Below, piece after piece: positions 6,282 through 13,526 of a DNA stretch of 41,106 nucleotides. Positions within the stretch are counted from its first letter, which is position 1. Every line of letters starts with the position of its first letter. Location: positions 1 through 41,106 of the IMG/VR virus record IMGVR_UViG_3300025921_000043; one strand, 5' to 3'. This DNA is from a virus. The notes below the pieces were generated by a model. That model did not search any database. It was not told where the DNA came from and saw only the letters and a program-made list of their open reading frames with translations. The position numbers and the translations under genes are program-made.

Positions 6282-6418
6282 ACCACAAACGCGGACGCTG
6301 CAAGAACCGTCGCGCCGGTTGCCTGCTCTGCAAGCCGCACAAGGCGAACGGCGCCGACCGCCGCACCGTGCAGGAGTTGCGACGCGACCATGCAGACGCC
6401 GCGGATCAGCGTGCGTAG
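6278..6418 (+). CDS. small Cys-rich, basic protein
   Basis: A 46-residue protein with the pattern HKRGRCKNRRAGCLLCKPHK, a compact set of three Cys and two His that could bind zinc and nucleic acid. The GTG overlaps the preceding stop. I know the pattern from short phage and actinobacterial proteins but not its function. It closes the early block before the virion genes. The 149 bases after it hold a short direct repeat and the first late-type promoter, and no gene. Confidence 0.5.
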   Translation: MNHKRGRCKNRRAGCLLCKPHKANGADRRTVQELRRDHADAADQRA

Positions 6419-6431
6419 GCCGCGTGCGTAG
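6409..6431 (+). repeat. 10-base direct repeat
   Basis: GCGTGCGTAG occurs at 6409-6418, ending the preceding gene, and again at 6422-6431. The 13-base phase suggests a small local duplication. No function is apparent. Confidence 0.5.
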
Positions 6432-6506
6432 CCCACGACCACTCCACTAGACCACGACGCCACATCGCGGGTTCGACGGCGGAGACGGCGATCTACAGCG
6501 TCGGCC

Positions 6507-6532
6507 TACCCATCCGCGCCCCGACCTCCGAC
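6507..6532 (+). promoter_or_regulatory. late-type promoter motif TACC-N16-TCCGAC (copy 1)
   Basis: TACC (6507-6510), 16 bases, TCCGAC (6527-6532). It is preceded by GGCC, as in the strongest copies. It lies upstream of the first virion-block gene (6568), which would have a leader of about 28 bases with GGAGG. The spacing matches the FliA/WhiG class (TAAA-N15/16-GCCGATAA). Confidence 0.55.
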
Positions 6533-6567
6533 ATGCGGGCATCCCGACGAACGCTTGGAGGCCGAAC

Positions 6568-6804
6568 ATGCCCGCAACCACACTCAAGAACGAGCCCGGC
6601 ACCTACGCCAGGAACGGCCTCATCGTCATCCACGACGAGAAGCGCCTCGGCCGCGCCAGGATCATCCTCCGCCGCGGCCCTGACAACCACATCGACCTGT
6701 CGGCCTGGGTGCAGCGCGTCGAGACGATCTGCCAGGTCGATGACGTCGACCGGCACGTCGTCACGTTCATCAGCGGCGTCATGCCCGATGGCGAACAGGC
6801 GTAA
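6568..6804 (+). CDS. hypothetical protein at the head of the packaging operon
   Basis: A 78-residue protein from ATG 6568, which follows GGAGG (in TTGGAGGCC). Beta-rich pattern: RNGLIVIHDEKRLGRARIILRRGPDNHIDLSAWVQRVETI. No family recognised. It is the first gene after late-type promoter copy 1 and overlaps the small-terminase gene by 17 bases, so it is likely co-expressed with packaging proteins. Confidence 0.6.
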   Translation: MPATTLKNEPGTYARNGLIVIHDEKRLGRARIILRRGPDNHIDLSAWVQRVETICQVDDVDRHVVTFISGVMPDGEQA

Positions 6805-7237
6805 CTCGAAGGCCGAGGCGGACGAGGTACGAGCCGCCGAACTTCGCAGCCACGCCGTCGACCTCAAGAAGGCCGGTCACACCTACCGCGAGATCGCCTC
6901 CCAACTCGGCGTCAGTCTCGCCGCCGCTCACGGCTACGTGAAGCAGGCCGTCGCCGACCTCGCCGAGCATACGTTGGAGGAGACTGAGGACATGCGCCGC
7001 TTGGAGAACGAGCGGTTGGAGGCGATCCAGGTGAAGTTGTGGCCCGAGCGCGGCGACCCGAAAGTCGCATCCGTCCTCGTCCAACTCTCGCGCAGGCGCG
7101 CGGCGATCAACGGGTTGGACAGGCCGAAGAAGCTTGAGGTGGGTGGCGACCTCGGTCTCCGCGTCGACGTCTCCAGGTTGACGCCCGAGCAGCAGGCCCA
7201 ACTCGACGCGCTCCTGGCTGACGCTGGCGTCGAGTGA
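6788..7237 (+). CDS. terS: terminase small subunit-like DNA-binding protein
   Basis: A 149-residue protein from ATG 6788. Residues 15-55 form an HTH (LKKAGHTYREIASQLGVSLAAAHGYVKQAV), followed by a long helical region and a C-terminal tail (LTPEQQAQLDALLADAGVE). This layout, and the position directly before the large subunit with a 4-base overlap, fit the small terminase that recognises the packaging site and loads the motor. Sequence similarity in this family is weak, so the call rests largely on layout and context. Confidence 0.75.
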   Translation: MANRRNSKAEADEVRAAELRSHAVDLKKAGHTYREIASQLGVSLAAAHGYVKQAVADLAEHTLEETEDMRRLENERLEAIQVKLWPERGDPKVASVLVQLSRRRAAINGLDRPKKLEVGGDLGLRVDVSRLTPEQQAQLDALLADAGVE

Positions 7238-8700
7238 CGCTCTACCTCGGTACCGGCATGGCGACCCGCGCCGCCCTCGCCCTGGACAATTTGGGGATCT
7301 TCGTCCGCCAAGCGTGGGAAGTGATCGAGCCGGGCACGCCCTACGTGTCTGGCGACCACGTCGACTTGATGTGCCGCGCGCTGGAAGAGCTCGACCGCGG
7401 CGAGATCAAACGCCTCCTCATCAACGTCCCGCCCAGGCACATGAAGAGCCGCCTCGTGTCCGTGTTCTACCCGGCGTGGGCGCTCGCCCGAGACCCGACG
7501 CGACGCCTCATGTTCGCCAGCTACGCCAGCGACCTCTCCAGGCGTGACTCGATCGACACGCGCACCATCATCGAATCCTCGTGGTATCAGGAGCGGTGGG
7601 GCGCGAAGGTGAAGCTCACGCATGACCAGAACACGACGACCAGGTTCGCGACGACGGAGCGCGGCTACCGCATCGCCACCTCGGTCGGCGGGTCGGTCAC
7701 CGGGCTTGGTGGCGACGTCCTCGTCATCGACGATCCGCACAAGGCGGACGAGGCCGCGAGCCAGGCGAACCGCGAGGCGGTGATGCGGTGGTTCGACCAG
7801 GCATGGTCGACGCGCCTGAACGATCCGAAAACCTCGCGGATGGTCATCATCATGCAGCGCCTCCACGAAGAAGACCTCGCCGGCCACGTCCTCCAAAAGG
7901 GCGGCTGGGAACACCTCTGCCTCCCCGCCGAGTGGGATGCGAAACATCCGTACCGGTCGGTGCGCGACTGGCGCACCACCGACGGCGAGCTCCTCTGGCC
8001 GGCACGGGTTGGCCCGGCGGAGATCGAGCAGCAGAAGCTCGACCTCGGATCCTATGGCGCGGCCGGCCAGCTCCAACAGCTCCCAGCGCCGGGCGAGGGC
8101 GGCGAGGTGAAGCGCGAGTGGTGGCGCTACTACAAGGAACTCCCGGCGGAGTGCGACCGGATCATCTGCTCATGGGACACCAGTTTCACCGACGCGAAGA
8201 CGAGTGATTATGCGGTCGGCCAGGTGTGGGCTCGTGTCGGCGCGCGCTACTACCTTCTCGCCCAGATCCGCGAACGGATGACGTTCACCGAGGCCCGCGA
8301 CGCGACGATCCAGCAGTATGCGAGCGTCGTCGACGAGGCCGGGAGCTGCGACCTCGTGCTCGTGGAGAAGGCGGCGAACGGCCCCGCGTTGATCGACGTC
8401 CTCCACTCGGTGATCCCGTGCGTCCTCCCCGTCAAACCAAGGGACTCGAAGGTGGCGCGCGCCAGGGCCGTCGCGCCGACGATCGAAGCCGGCAACGTCT
8501 ACCTGCCCGACCCGAGTATCGCGCCGTGGATCGGCGACTACGTCAACGAGTGGAGCGTCTTCCCGCTCGGCGCGCACGACGACCAGGTCGACGCCACGTC
8601 GCAGGCGTTGCAGTGGTTGAAGCTCGACACTCCCGCCGGCACGACGACGCTGCGCAGGGCCGAGATCATCGACGGCGACGCCGACCCGCGCATCTCCTAG
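7234..8700 (+). CDS. terL: terminase large subunit
   Basis: A 488-residue protein. The ATPase domain has a Walker A-type loop VPPRHMKS (residues 65-72) and Walker B VLVIDDP (162-168). The C-terminal nuclease domain (about 305-470) shows the acidic residues D315 in CSWDTSFTDAKTSDYAV, E378 in LVLVEKAANG and the GAHDDQVDA motif near 447-454. It powers translocation of DNA into the prohead and cuts the concatemer. GTG 7234 overlaps the small subunit; an ATG at 7258 is an alternative. A late-type promoter motif lies directly after the stop. Confidence 0.95.
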   Translation: MTLYLGTGMATRAALALDNLGIFVRQAWEVIEPGTPYVSGDHVDLMCRALEELDRGEIKRLLINVPPRHMKSRLVSVFYPAWALARDPTRRLMFASYASDLSRRDSIDTRTIIESSWYQERWGAKVKLTHDQNTTTRFATTERGYRIATSVGGSVTGLGGDVLVIDDPHKADEAASQANREAVMRWFDQAWSTRLNDPKTSRMVIIMQRLHEEDLAGHVLQKGGWEHLCLPAEWDAKHPYRSVRDWRTTDGELLWPARVGPAEIEQQKLDLGSYGAAGQLQQLPAPGEGGEVKREWWRYYKELPAECDRIICSWDTSFTDAKTSDYAVGQVWARVGARYYLLAQIRERMTFTEARDATIQQYASVVDEAGSCDLVLVEKAANGPALIDVLHSVIPCVLPVKPRDSKVARARAVAPTIEAGNVYLPDPSIAPWIGDYVNEWSVFPLGAHDDQVDATSQALQWLKLDTPAGTTTLRRAEIIDGDADPRIS

Positions 8701-8703
8701 GCC

Positions 8704-8729
8704 TACCCGGCCGCTAGGGCCGCTCCGAC
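8704..8729 (+). promoter_or_regulatory. late-type promoter motif (copy 2), leaderless portal start
   Basis: TACC (8704-8707), 16 bases, TCCGAC (8724-8729), starting right after the terminase stop within TAGGCCTACCC. The portal ATG comes 9 bases after the motif and no ribosome site can be seen, so transcription would start at or next to the start codon. Confidence 0.6.
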
Positions 8730-8738
8730 CGGCGCGGT

Positions 8739-10220
8739 ATGGCTCGTATGCCCAAGGTGCTGAACCGCGACCAAACCCCGGGCTACATCTCGGAGCACTC
8801 CCCAGCCTACCGCGGCGGCTACGTCACCGACGTCAACCGCGACTACACGCCGGGCATCCTCCTCCAAGCCCTCGTCGACGCGCTCACCCCCCACGGCAAA
8901 TACAGGGCCGCCGTCCACGCCAAGGCATGGGCCGCCTACAACGGCGAACACCCCCGCAGCTTGCAGAAGGACACGACGGACAACACCGACGACGACGTCC
9001 GCATCAACTTCCCGCGCCTCGCCATCGAGACGGGCGTCACCTACTTGTTCGGCAAGCCGTTCACCATCCAAACCGGCGACGAGACGCAGACCGACATGCC
9101 CGAGGAAGAGCTTCTCGACGCGTTTTGGAAGCCGACGGGCGACGGCCTCGTCCGCCTCCAGAAGGCGAGCAAGTATGGCGGCATCAGCGGCCACGTCGTC
9201 GTGAAGCTCCAGCCCGACCCGGACAAGCCCGGCCCGCCGCGGTTGATCGTGTGTAACCCGACGGCGTTCGAGGCGAAGACGGAGCGCGACGACGCCGACC
9301 TCGTCTACGAGTACGACCTCCTCTGGGCCTACGACGACGCGAGCGGCACGATCCTCCGCCGGCAGCGCCACGTCAAGAACGACTCGGGCCTGTCGTGGAC
9401 GATCGTCGACGAGCAAGCCTTCATCGAGACCGCCGGCCAACCCCCCATCTGGATCACGCTCGACTCGGTGACGTGGGCATGGCCGTTCCCCGCGGTGTAC
9501 GACTGTCAGAACCTCCCCGACGTCGGCTACTACGGCGCGCCAGACTTGACGCAAGACGTCATCGACCTCGCCTACTCAGGCAACCGCAACGCGAGCAACC
9601 TGAACCGGATGGTGCGCCTCTTCGCCCACCCCCGATATGTGGGGATGGGGTTGGGGACGCTTGGTGCGGTCACGATGCGGCCCGGCGAGTTCCTCAACTT
9701 CCCCAGCGACGAGGCGAAGGTGCAAGCCCTCGCCGAGTATGGAGACATCGCGGGAGCCCTCCAGTTCGGAGACTCGCTGCGCCAGGCGTTCATGATGCTC
9801 GCCCACACCCCCGAGGTCGCGACCGGGAAGCTGGAGAACATCGGCCAGCTCTCCGGCCTTGCGATCCAGATCCTCTACGGCCCGCTCGTCGCCCGCATCG
9901 AGTTGAAGCGCCTCACCTACGGCGGACTCATCGACAAAGTCTCCGCGGCCGTCCTCGCGATGGGCGGATACGACCCCGAAACGCCGGTCGCGCTCAACTG
10001 GCCCGAAGTCGTCCCCACCGACCCGGTCGCCGAGGGCCAGTCTCTGATCCAGGATGAGCAGCTCGGCGCGTCGAAGCGGACGCTCCTCCAGAAGCGCGGC
10101 TATGACCCGGATGTGGAGGAGCAGCAGCGCGGCGCGGAGCAGGATGCGGCGATCGAAGCAGCGCAGCACTTGGCGGATCGCGGCGAAGGGCCGGGCGGCC
10201 TCGCCCCGCAGGCTGAATGA
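8739..10220 (+). CDS. portal protein (SPP1 gp6-like)
   Basis: A 493-residue protein. It has the usual portal features: an N-terminal alpha/beta region with INFPRLAIETGVTYLFGKPF (about residues 88-107), a central beta-rich part, and a long helical C-terminal half with TGKLENIGQLSGLAIQILYGPL, typical of SPP1 gp6-type portals. Twelve copies should form the ring through which DNA passes and to which terminase docks. The tail (EEQQRGAEQDAAIEAAQ) is polar and coiled. It begins leaderless after late promoter copy 2 and overlaps the minor head gene by 4 bases. Confidence 0.9.
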   Translation: MARMPKVLNRDQTPGYISEHSPAYRGGYVTDVNRDYTPGILLQALVDALTPHGKYRAAVHAKAWAAYNGEHPRSLQKDTTDNTDDDVRINFPRLAIETGVTYLFGKPFTIQTGDETQTDMPEEELLDAFWKPTGDGLVRLQKASKYGGISGHVVVKLQPDPDKPGPPRLIVCNPTAFEAKTERDDADLVYEYDLLWAYDDASGTILRRQRHVKNDSGLSWTIVDEQAFIETAGQPPIWITLDSVTWAWPFPAVYDCQNLPDVGYYGAPDLTQDVIDLAYSGNRNASNLNRMVRLFAHPRYVGMGLGTLGAVTMRPGEFLNFPSDEAKVQALAEYGDIAGALQFGDSLRQAFMMLAHTPEVATGKLENIGQLSGLAIQILYGPLVARIELKRLTYGGLIDKVSAAVLAMGGYDPETPVALNWPEVVPTDPVAEGQSLIQDEQLGASKRTLLQKRGYDPDVEEQQRGAEQDAAIEAAQHLADRGEGPGGLAPQAE

Positions 10221-11161
10221 CTGTCCGCGAAGCCGCGGAGCGTTACCGCGAGCGCCTCGCCGGCCACGACCAAGCCGCCGCGCGCACCATCACGCTCGCA
10301 TGGCGCGGCCACCTCGCCGAACTCCACACCCGCCTCCAAGCGCTGATCCGGGAGATGGAGGAGCATCCCGAGCTCGCCTACCCCGCCATCCGACGCCTCG
10401 CCTCGTATCAAGCGCTCGACGCGGAGATCCTGCGAGCGATGACCAGCGTCGGCGTGGCGGCGGCTGACGCGACGATCCGCGGCCAGGCGCTCGCCATCGA
10501 CACGAGCCTCACCGCCGCGCGCCGGTTGACGTTGTTGCAGGGCGAGGAGGAGTGGACTCCGATCGAGCGCCTCGCCGCCGTCTCGCTCGGCGACACCGCC
10601 GAGACGATCCAACTCTTGCGCGCCACATGGTCAGCCGGCGGGGATGATGCTCGGAGGACGCTGGCCGGCGCGATCCTCTCCAGGCAGTCACCCCGACGGG
10701 TGGCCGTGCTCATGAACCGCGCGTTCGGCACGCCCCTCCCCCGCGCTTTGACCATCTCCAGGACGGAGATCCTCCGCGCCGCCCGCGAAGCCTCACGGCA
10801 GAGCTACATCCAGAACCGGCACCTGTTGGTCGGCTGGACGTGGCTGAGCGCGATGGACGACCGCACCTGCCCATACTGCTGGAGCCAGACGGGCACCCAC
10901 CACCCCGTCACCGACGAACTCGTCAGCCACCCCAACTGTCGGTGCGTGATGGTGCCCGACACGGGTCGCCTCTCGATGCCGAACGGCGTCGAAGCGTTCG
11001 GCCGGCTATCGGCGGCGCGCCAAGCGAAGATCCTCGGCCCGAAAGCGTACGCCGCCTATAAGAGCGGCGAGATCACGCTCGCCGACCTCGCCGGCACGCG
11101 GGTGGATCCAAGGTGGGGCGAAGTCGGCTACACGCGGTCGGTCTCAGCCGCGCGATCCTGA
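10217..11161 (+). CDS. minor head protein (SPP1 gp7 / Mu gpF-like)
   Basis: A 314-residue protein, mostly helical, with the family signature near residues 177-250: TISRTEILRAAREASRQSY, WLSAMDDRTCPYCWSQTG and HPNCRCVMVP. The CPYC and CRC cysteines probably bind zinc. Members associate with the portal and enter the capsid; some are thought to protect or inject with DNA. Its 3' end overlaps the convergent reverse-strand gene at 11128 by 34 bases, which marks the edge of the inserted reverse operon. Confidence 0.85.
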   Translation: MTVREAAERYRERLAGHDQAAARTITLAWRGHLAELHTRLQALIREMEEHPELAYPAIRRLASYQALDAEILRAMTSVGVAAADATIRGQALAIDTSLTAARRLTLLQGEEEWTPIERLAAVSLGDTAETIQLLRATWSAGGDDARRTLAGAILSRQSPRRVAVLMNRAFGTPLPRALTISRTEILRAAREASRQSYIQNRHLLVGWTWLSAMDDRTCPYCWSQTGTHHPVTDELVSHPNCRCVMVPDTGRLSMPNGVEAFGRLSAARQAKILGPKAYAAYKSGEITLADLAGTRVDPRWGEVGYTRSVSAARS

Positions 11162-11316
11162 GCTTCCAGCGCGGGCATCGGGCAGGCCGGGTCATCCCAC
11201 TTCTCGCCATCCCAACACGACTCCCACAGGAACCCCTCGACCTCGTCGCCGATCGCGCCGCACACCGGGCACGGCTTGCCTGCTGCCAGGAAGTCGTCTA
11301 CGGCCACAGCGCCCAC
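11128..11316 (-). CDS. small zinc-ribbon-like protein
   Basis: A 62-residue protein from a GTG at 11316. It has CPVCG near residues 16-20 and two more Cys in SCWDG and PACPM, which together could bind zinc. It is the last of three coupled reverse-strand genes and starts inside the end of the small membrane gene. Its C-terminus overlaps the minor head gene convergently. Function unknown. Confidence 0.5.
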   Translation of the reverse strand: MGAVAVDDFLAAGKPCPVCGAIGDEVEGFLWESCWDGEKWDDPACPMPALEAQDRAAETDRV

Positions 11317-11423
11317 ACCATGAAGCCGATGAACAGGATGAAGCAGAGCGCGAAGAAGCAGGCGGTAATCGCCTTCCCCACGTCCGCGACCTGCTGACCC
11401 CGGTTCGGCACGCCGCCGATCAT
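11298..11423 (-). CDS. single-pass small membrane protein, 41 aa
   Basis: The sequence opens MIGGVPNRGQQVADVGKAI and is followed by one hydrophobic helix (CFFALCFILFIGFMVWALW) at the C-terminus. The ATG overlaps the stop of the glycosidase gene (ATGA), and its own end overlaps the next GTG by 19 bases, so the three genes are translationally coupled. It may anchor or support the secreted partner at the membrane, or be a short holin-like or exclusion protein; neither is proven. Confidence 0.55.
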   Translation of the reverse strand: MIGGVPNRGQQVADVGKAITACFFALCFILFIGFMVWALWP

Positions 11424-12277
11424 AGCGGCCTCGCGTTCACGATGATCGCGTCGGGGATCCGGCGCTTCCACGCCGACCCAACCGTCGCGCCCACCAAATG
11501 GCCGACCTGGGTGCGCGACCCCGTGTTGTGCGAGCCGCGGAGCGTCCACATCAACGCCGCGCCGCCCGAGTCGAACGTGATCGCCGTCTTGGCTCCCATA
11601 TTGACGAGGATCTGCGCAGCCAACGGCATCGATGCGTGACTGATCTCGACCAGGCCGACGCGGCCGTTCCGGAAGACGACGAGGTTCGACCGGCTGCACC
11701 CGTAGACGCCGTCGGTGCCGCGAGCTCCACAAGCCCACTGTTTCGGCGTCACCCACGGCGCGGTCAAAAACGATTGGGCGCGCCCGGCGACGACGAGGTA
11801 GGCGAGGCCATTCATGATCGACGCCGCTCCATGCCGGCGAGCGGCGCGGGCACCGAAGACGACGCGGCCGTTCCGGAGAAAGCCGACGGCGGGCGCGTCC
11901 ATCACGCCGCGGATCCTGCGGCCCTGCGCGAAAACCGTGCCCGACGGCCGGTAGGTGGCTGGGCGCGTCTGGTACGTGCCGCCGTTGATCGCGCAGACGG
12001 CGCGCGAGCGGTGCTGGCCGGCCATCGCCCAACCCGGAACGGTGTGGAGGCGTTTGGAGTAGCGGACGAGGCCGCGGACGCGGTTGTCGCCGGGGCGCCA
12101 TGAGCAGACGCGGACGTGGTGGCCGTAGACGATGAGGCCGTGCGTGCGGATCGTCGTCTTGGCGTTGAGGAAGGTGGCGGTGGGGTGGGCGTAGCTGGGC
12201 GCGGCGAACGCGGTGGCGAAGACGAAGACGCCGAGCGCGCAGCCGAGCAGGTAGCGGCATGTGGCAGTTTGGAGCAT
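11420..12277 (-). CDS. secreted phosphodiester glycosidase-domain protein (NAGPA/DUF2233-like)
   Basis: A 285-residue protein with a signal peptide (residues 1-30, LLGCALGVFVFATAFAAPSYA). The mature part has AINGGTYQT (about residues 96-104), VGFLRNGRVVFG, NLVVFRNGRVGLVEI and ITFDSGGAALM near 234-244, the order and motifs of the phosphodiester glycosidase family, whose members cut sugar-phosphodiester bonds. In Gram-positive hosts the likely targets are wall polymers or decorated surface glycans. ATG 12277 follows the leader motif GAGGGACACCAC (12281-12292, reverse); upstream in-frame sequence is the promoter. On the opposite strand to its virion neighbours, with its own promoter, it looks like a lysogeny-expressed cargo gene. 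Confidence 0.7.
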   Translation of the reverse strand: MLQTATCRYLLGCALGVFVFATAFAAPSYAHPTATFLNAKTTIRTHGLIVYGHHVRVCSWRPGDNRVRGLVRYSKRLHTVPGWAMAGQHRSRAVCAINGGTYQTRPATYRPSGTVFAQGRRIRGVMDAPAVGFLRNGRVVFGARAARRHGAASIMNGLAYLVVAGRAQSFLTAPWVTPKQWACGARGTDGVYGCSRSNLVVFRNGRVGLVEISHASMPLAAQILVNMGAKTAITFDSGGAALMWTLRGSHNTGSRTQVGHLVGATVGSAWKRRIPDAIIVNARPL

Positions 12278-12280
12278 GGT

Positions 12281-12292
12281 GTGGTGTCCCTC
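12281..12292 (-). promoter_or_regulatory. GAGGGACACCAC leader motif
   Basis: Read on the reverse strand, GAGGGACACCAC ends 3 bases before the glycosidase ATG. The GAGG part can pair with the 16S rRNA tail, but the conserved ACACCAC is not explained by that pairing. The same motif occurs at 1351-1362, 1964-1975 and 2805-2816, with close variants at 21401-21411, 35922-35934 and 36792-36804. Confidence 0.6.
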
Positions 12293-12299
12293 GCTAGTT

Positions 12300-12322
12300 G
12301 TCGGGTGGCGATACAACCCGAC
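12300..12322. repeat. 7-bp inverted repeat at the cargo operon transcription start
   Basis: GTCGGGT (12300-12306) and ACCCGAC (12316-12322) are separated by 9 bases. The repeat spans the expected +1 and the edge of the -10 of the reverse promoter, so it could be an operator or a 5' mRNA hairpin that protects the leader. Confidence 0.5.
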
Positions 12323-12349
12323 TATACACACTTCCGGGATGGTGCGCAA
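12321..12349 (-). promoter_or_regulatory. sigma70-type promoter of the glycosidase operon (TTGCGC-N17-TATAGT)
   Basis: On the reverse strand TTGCGC (12349-12344), 17 bases, TATAGT (12326-12321). The spacer ends GAAGTGTG, identical to the promoter at 1918-1946. A host-type promoter here would let the operon run in the lysogen independently of the late genes. Confidence 0.75.
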
Positions 12350-12366
12350 CGATAAACGGAGTGATC

Positions 12367-12395
12367 GTGTGGAAATCCGGAGCGGGCGCTACGAT
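12367..12395 (+). promoter_or_regulatory. promoter of the second sigma operon, probably leaderless
   Basis: TGTGGA (12367-12372), 17 bases, TACGAT (12390-12395), with GGAAATCCGG at 12371-12380, as in the promoter before the first sigma-like gene (4137-4165). The GTG at 12404 lies 8 bases after the -10. This repeated promoter suggests both sigma operons are switched on together. Confidence 0.55.
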
Positions 12396-12403
12396 TAGTG
12401 CCG

Positions 12404-12673
12404 GTGGACGAGGCTCACGCCGACGCGCTCAAAGCATGGCGACACTCAGTCATGGACGCCTTACAGGCGTGCGGGCCATGCCCATCTGAGCGCGACGATG
12501 CGATCGAGGGCGGCATCCTCAGCCGGTGGATCGTGGTGCAGGAGTGGGTCGACCATGACGGGTCGGAATGGCTGCACGCTACGACGGGGCAGGGGGATGG
12601 GACGTGTACGCCGCCGTGGTGGACGGAGGGAGCTCTCGGCTACGCCTTCCGCGACACGGGAGACGACGATTGA
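12404..12673 (+). CDS. hypothetical protein upstream of the sigma gene
   Basis: An 89-residue protein from GTG 12404, the codon placed at the expected transcription start; a GTG at 12398 would overlap the promoter. A helical N-terminus is followed by ILSRWIVVQEWVDHDGSEWLHATTGQGDG, a beta-rich pattern resembling small actinophage proteins (DUF7213-like), though I hold that loosely. Its TGA overlaps the TTG of the sigma gene, so the two are translationally coupled. It might modulate the sigma factor, as anti-sigma genes often adjoin them, but no anti-sigma domain is visible. Confidence 0.6.
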   Translation: MDEAHADALKAWRHSVMDALQACGPCPSERDDAIEGGILSRWIVVQEWVDHDGSEWLHATTGQGDGTCTPPWWTEGALGYAFRDTGDDD

Positions 12674-13428
12674 GCACGATCGAGCGGCCACACACCCAGC
12701 CGCTCCGCCGGCCGCATGACCCGAACCGGCTGGCTGAGGAACACCTCGGCCTCGTCCATAGCGCGCTTCGCCGGCACCGCGCCGTCTACCCCGTCACGAT
12801 GGACGACCTCGAATCCGCCGCGATGCTCGCCCTCGTCCAAGCGTCGAGGCGGTGGAACTCTGAGCGCGGCGTCCCGTTCACCGCCTACGCGCGCAGAAGG
12901 ATCGACGGCGCGATCGTCGACGAGATCCGAAGGGTCAGGTACGGCCACACTCACGGTGAAGCTGACCCTCAGCCCGTCAGTACGAGCGACCACGAGTCGG
13001 CGGGCGCGACGACCGACAAGCCGGTGGAGGATCCCCAGCCGCTGCTCGACCAGATGACGCCGAGGCAGCGCCTCGTCGTCCAACTCCGCGAAGAGGGCTA
13101 CTCCACCCACGAGATCGCCGAACGCCTCGGCGTGTCGAGCCGCGCGGTGCGGGCGGTGTCGTGGGCGGGGATGTGGCGCGCCGGCATCATGCCCAGCCGC
13201 CCACACCTCATCACCCGCGAAGACCTCTACGTCCTCGCCATGAACGCGGAAGGCGTCCCATTGTTGGAGCAGGCGGCGAGGGTGGGGAAGACGTATGAGG
13301 GCGTGAAGAAGCAGCGGATCCGCGTGATGCAGAAGCTCGGCGCAAGGTCGATCAGCGACGCGGTGGAGAAGGCGCGCGCTCTCGGCTTGCTCGATGCCGG
13401 CGAGGGGCAGCAACAGCTTTTCGGGTAG
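12670..13428 (+). CDS. FliA/WhiG-like sigma factor with extra C-terminal HTH
   Basis: A 252-residue protein. Region 2 spans about residues 20-90, with VTMDDLESAAMLALVQASRR and the FliA/WhiG hallmark GVPFTAYARRRIDGAIVDEI. Region 4 spans 128-168 (PRQRLVVQLREEGYSTHEIA, ERLGVSSRAVRAV). A third segment (180-242, VPLLEQAARVGKTYEGVKKQ, VMQKLGARSISDAVEKA) looks like a LuxR-type HTH, unusual after region 4. TTG 12670 overlaps the previous stop; no better start exists in the frame. It probably redirects host RNA polymerase to the TACC-N15/16-CCGAC sites in the virion block. A strong terminator follows. Confidence 0.75.
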   Translation: MSTIERPHTQPLRRPHDPNRLAEEHLGLVHSALRRHRAVYPVTMDDLESAAMLALVQASRRWNSERGVPFTAYARRRIDGAIVDEIRRVRYGHTHGEADPQPVSTSDHESAGATTDKPVEDPQPLLDQMTPRQRLVVQLREEGYSTHEIAERLGVSSRAVRAVSWAGMWRAGIMPSRPHLITREDLYVLAMNAEGVPLLEQAARVGKTYEGVKKQRIRVMQKLGARSISDAVEKARALGLLDAGEGQQQLFG

Positions 13429-13474
13429 GCATTCTGCGCACCAGGGGTCTGTTCCCCCTTCACCAGAATGTCTC

Positions 13475-13513
13475 GCGGGCGCTCGGCTACCAACCGGGCG
13501 CCCGCGGCTTTTT
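13475..13513 (+). terminator. strong factor-independent terminator
   Basis: GCGGGCGC (13475-13482) pairs with GCGCCCGC (13498-13505); an inner CGG/CCG extends the stem. GGCTTTTT follows (13506-13513). It is the clearest terminator in the window and ends the sigma operon just before a late-type promoter, so sigma and scaffold/capsid genes are transcribed separately. A smaller GGGG/CCCC hairpin lies at 13443-13456. Confidence 0.85.
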
Positions 13514-13526
13514 CTGGGTAGGTGCC

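Noticed and set aside
6430-6500. A tRNA-like stretch (CACTAGACCACGAC and GGGTTCGAC)
   Set aside because: No acceptor stem or paired T-arm can be drawn on either strand; GGTTCGA is not flanked by complementary arms.
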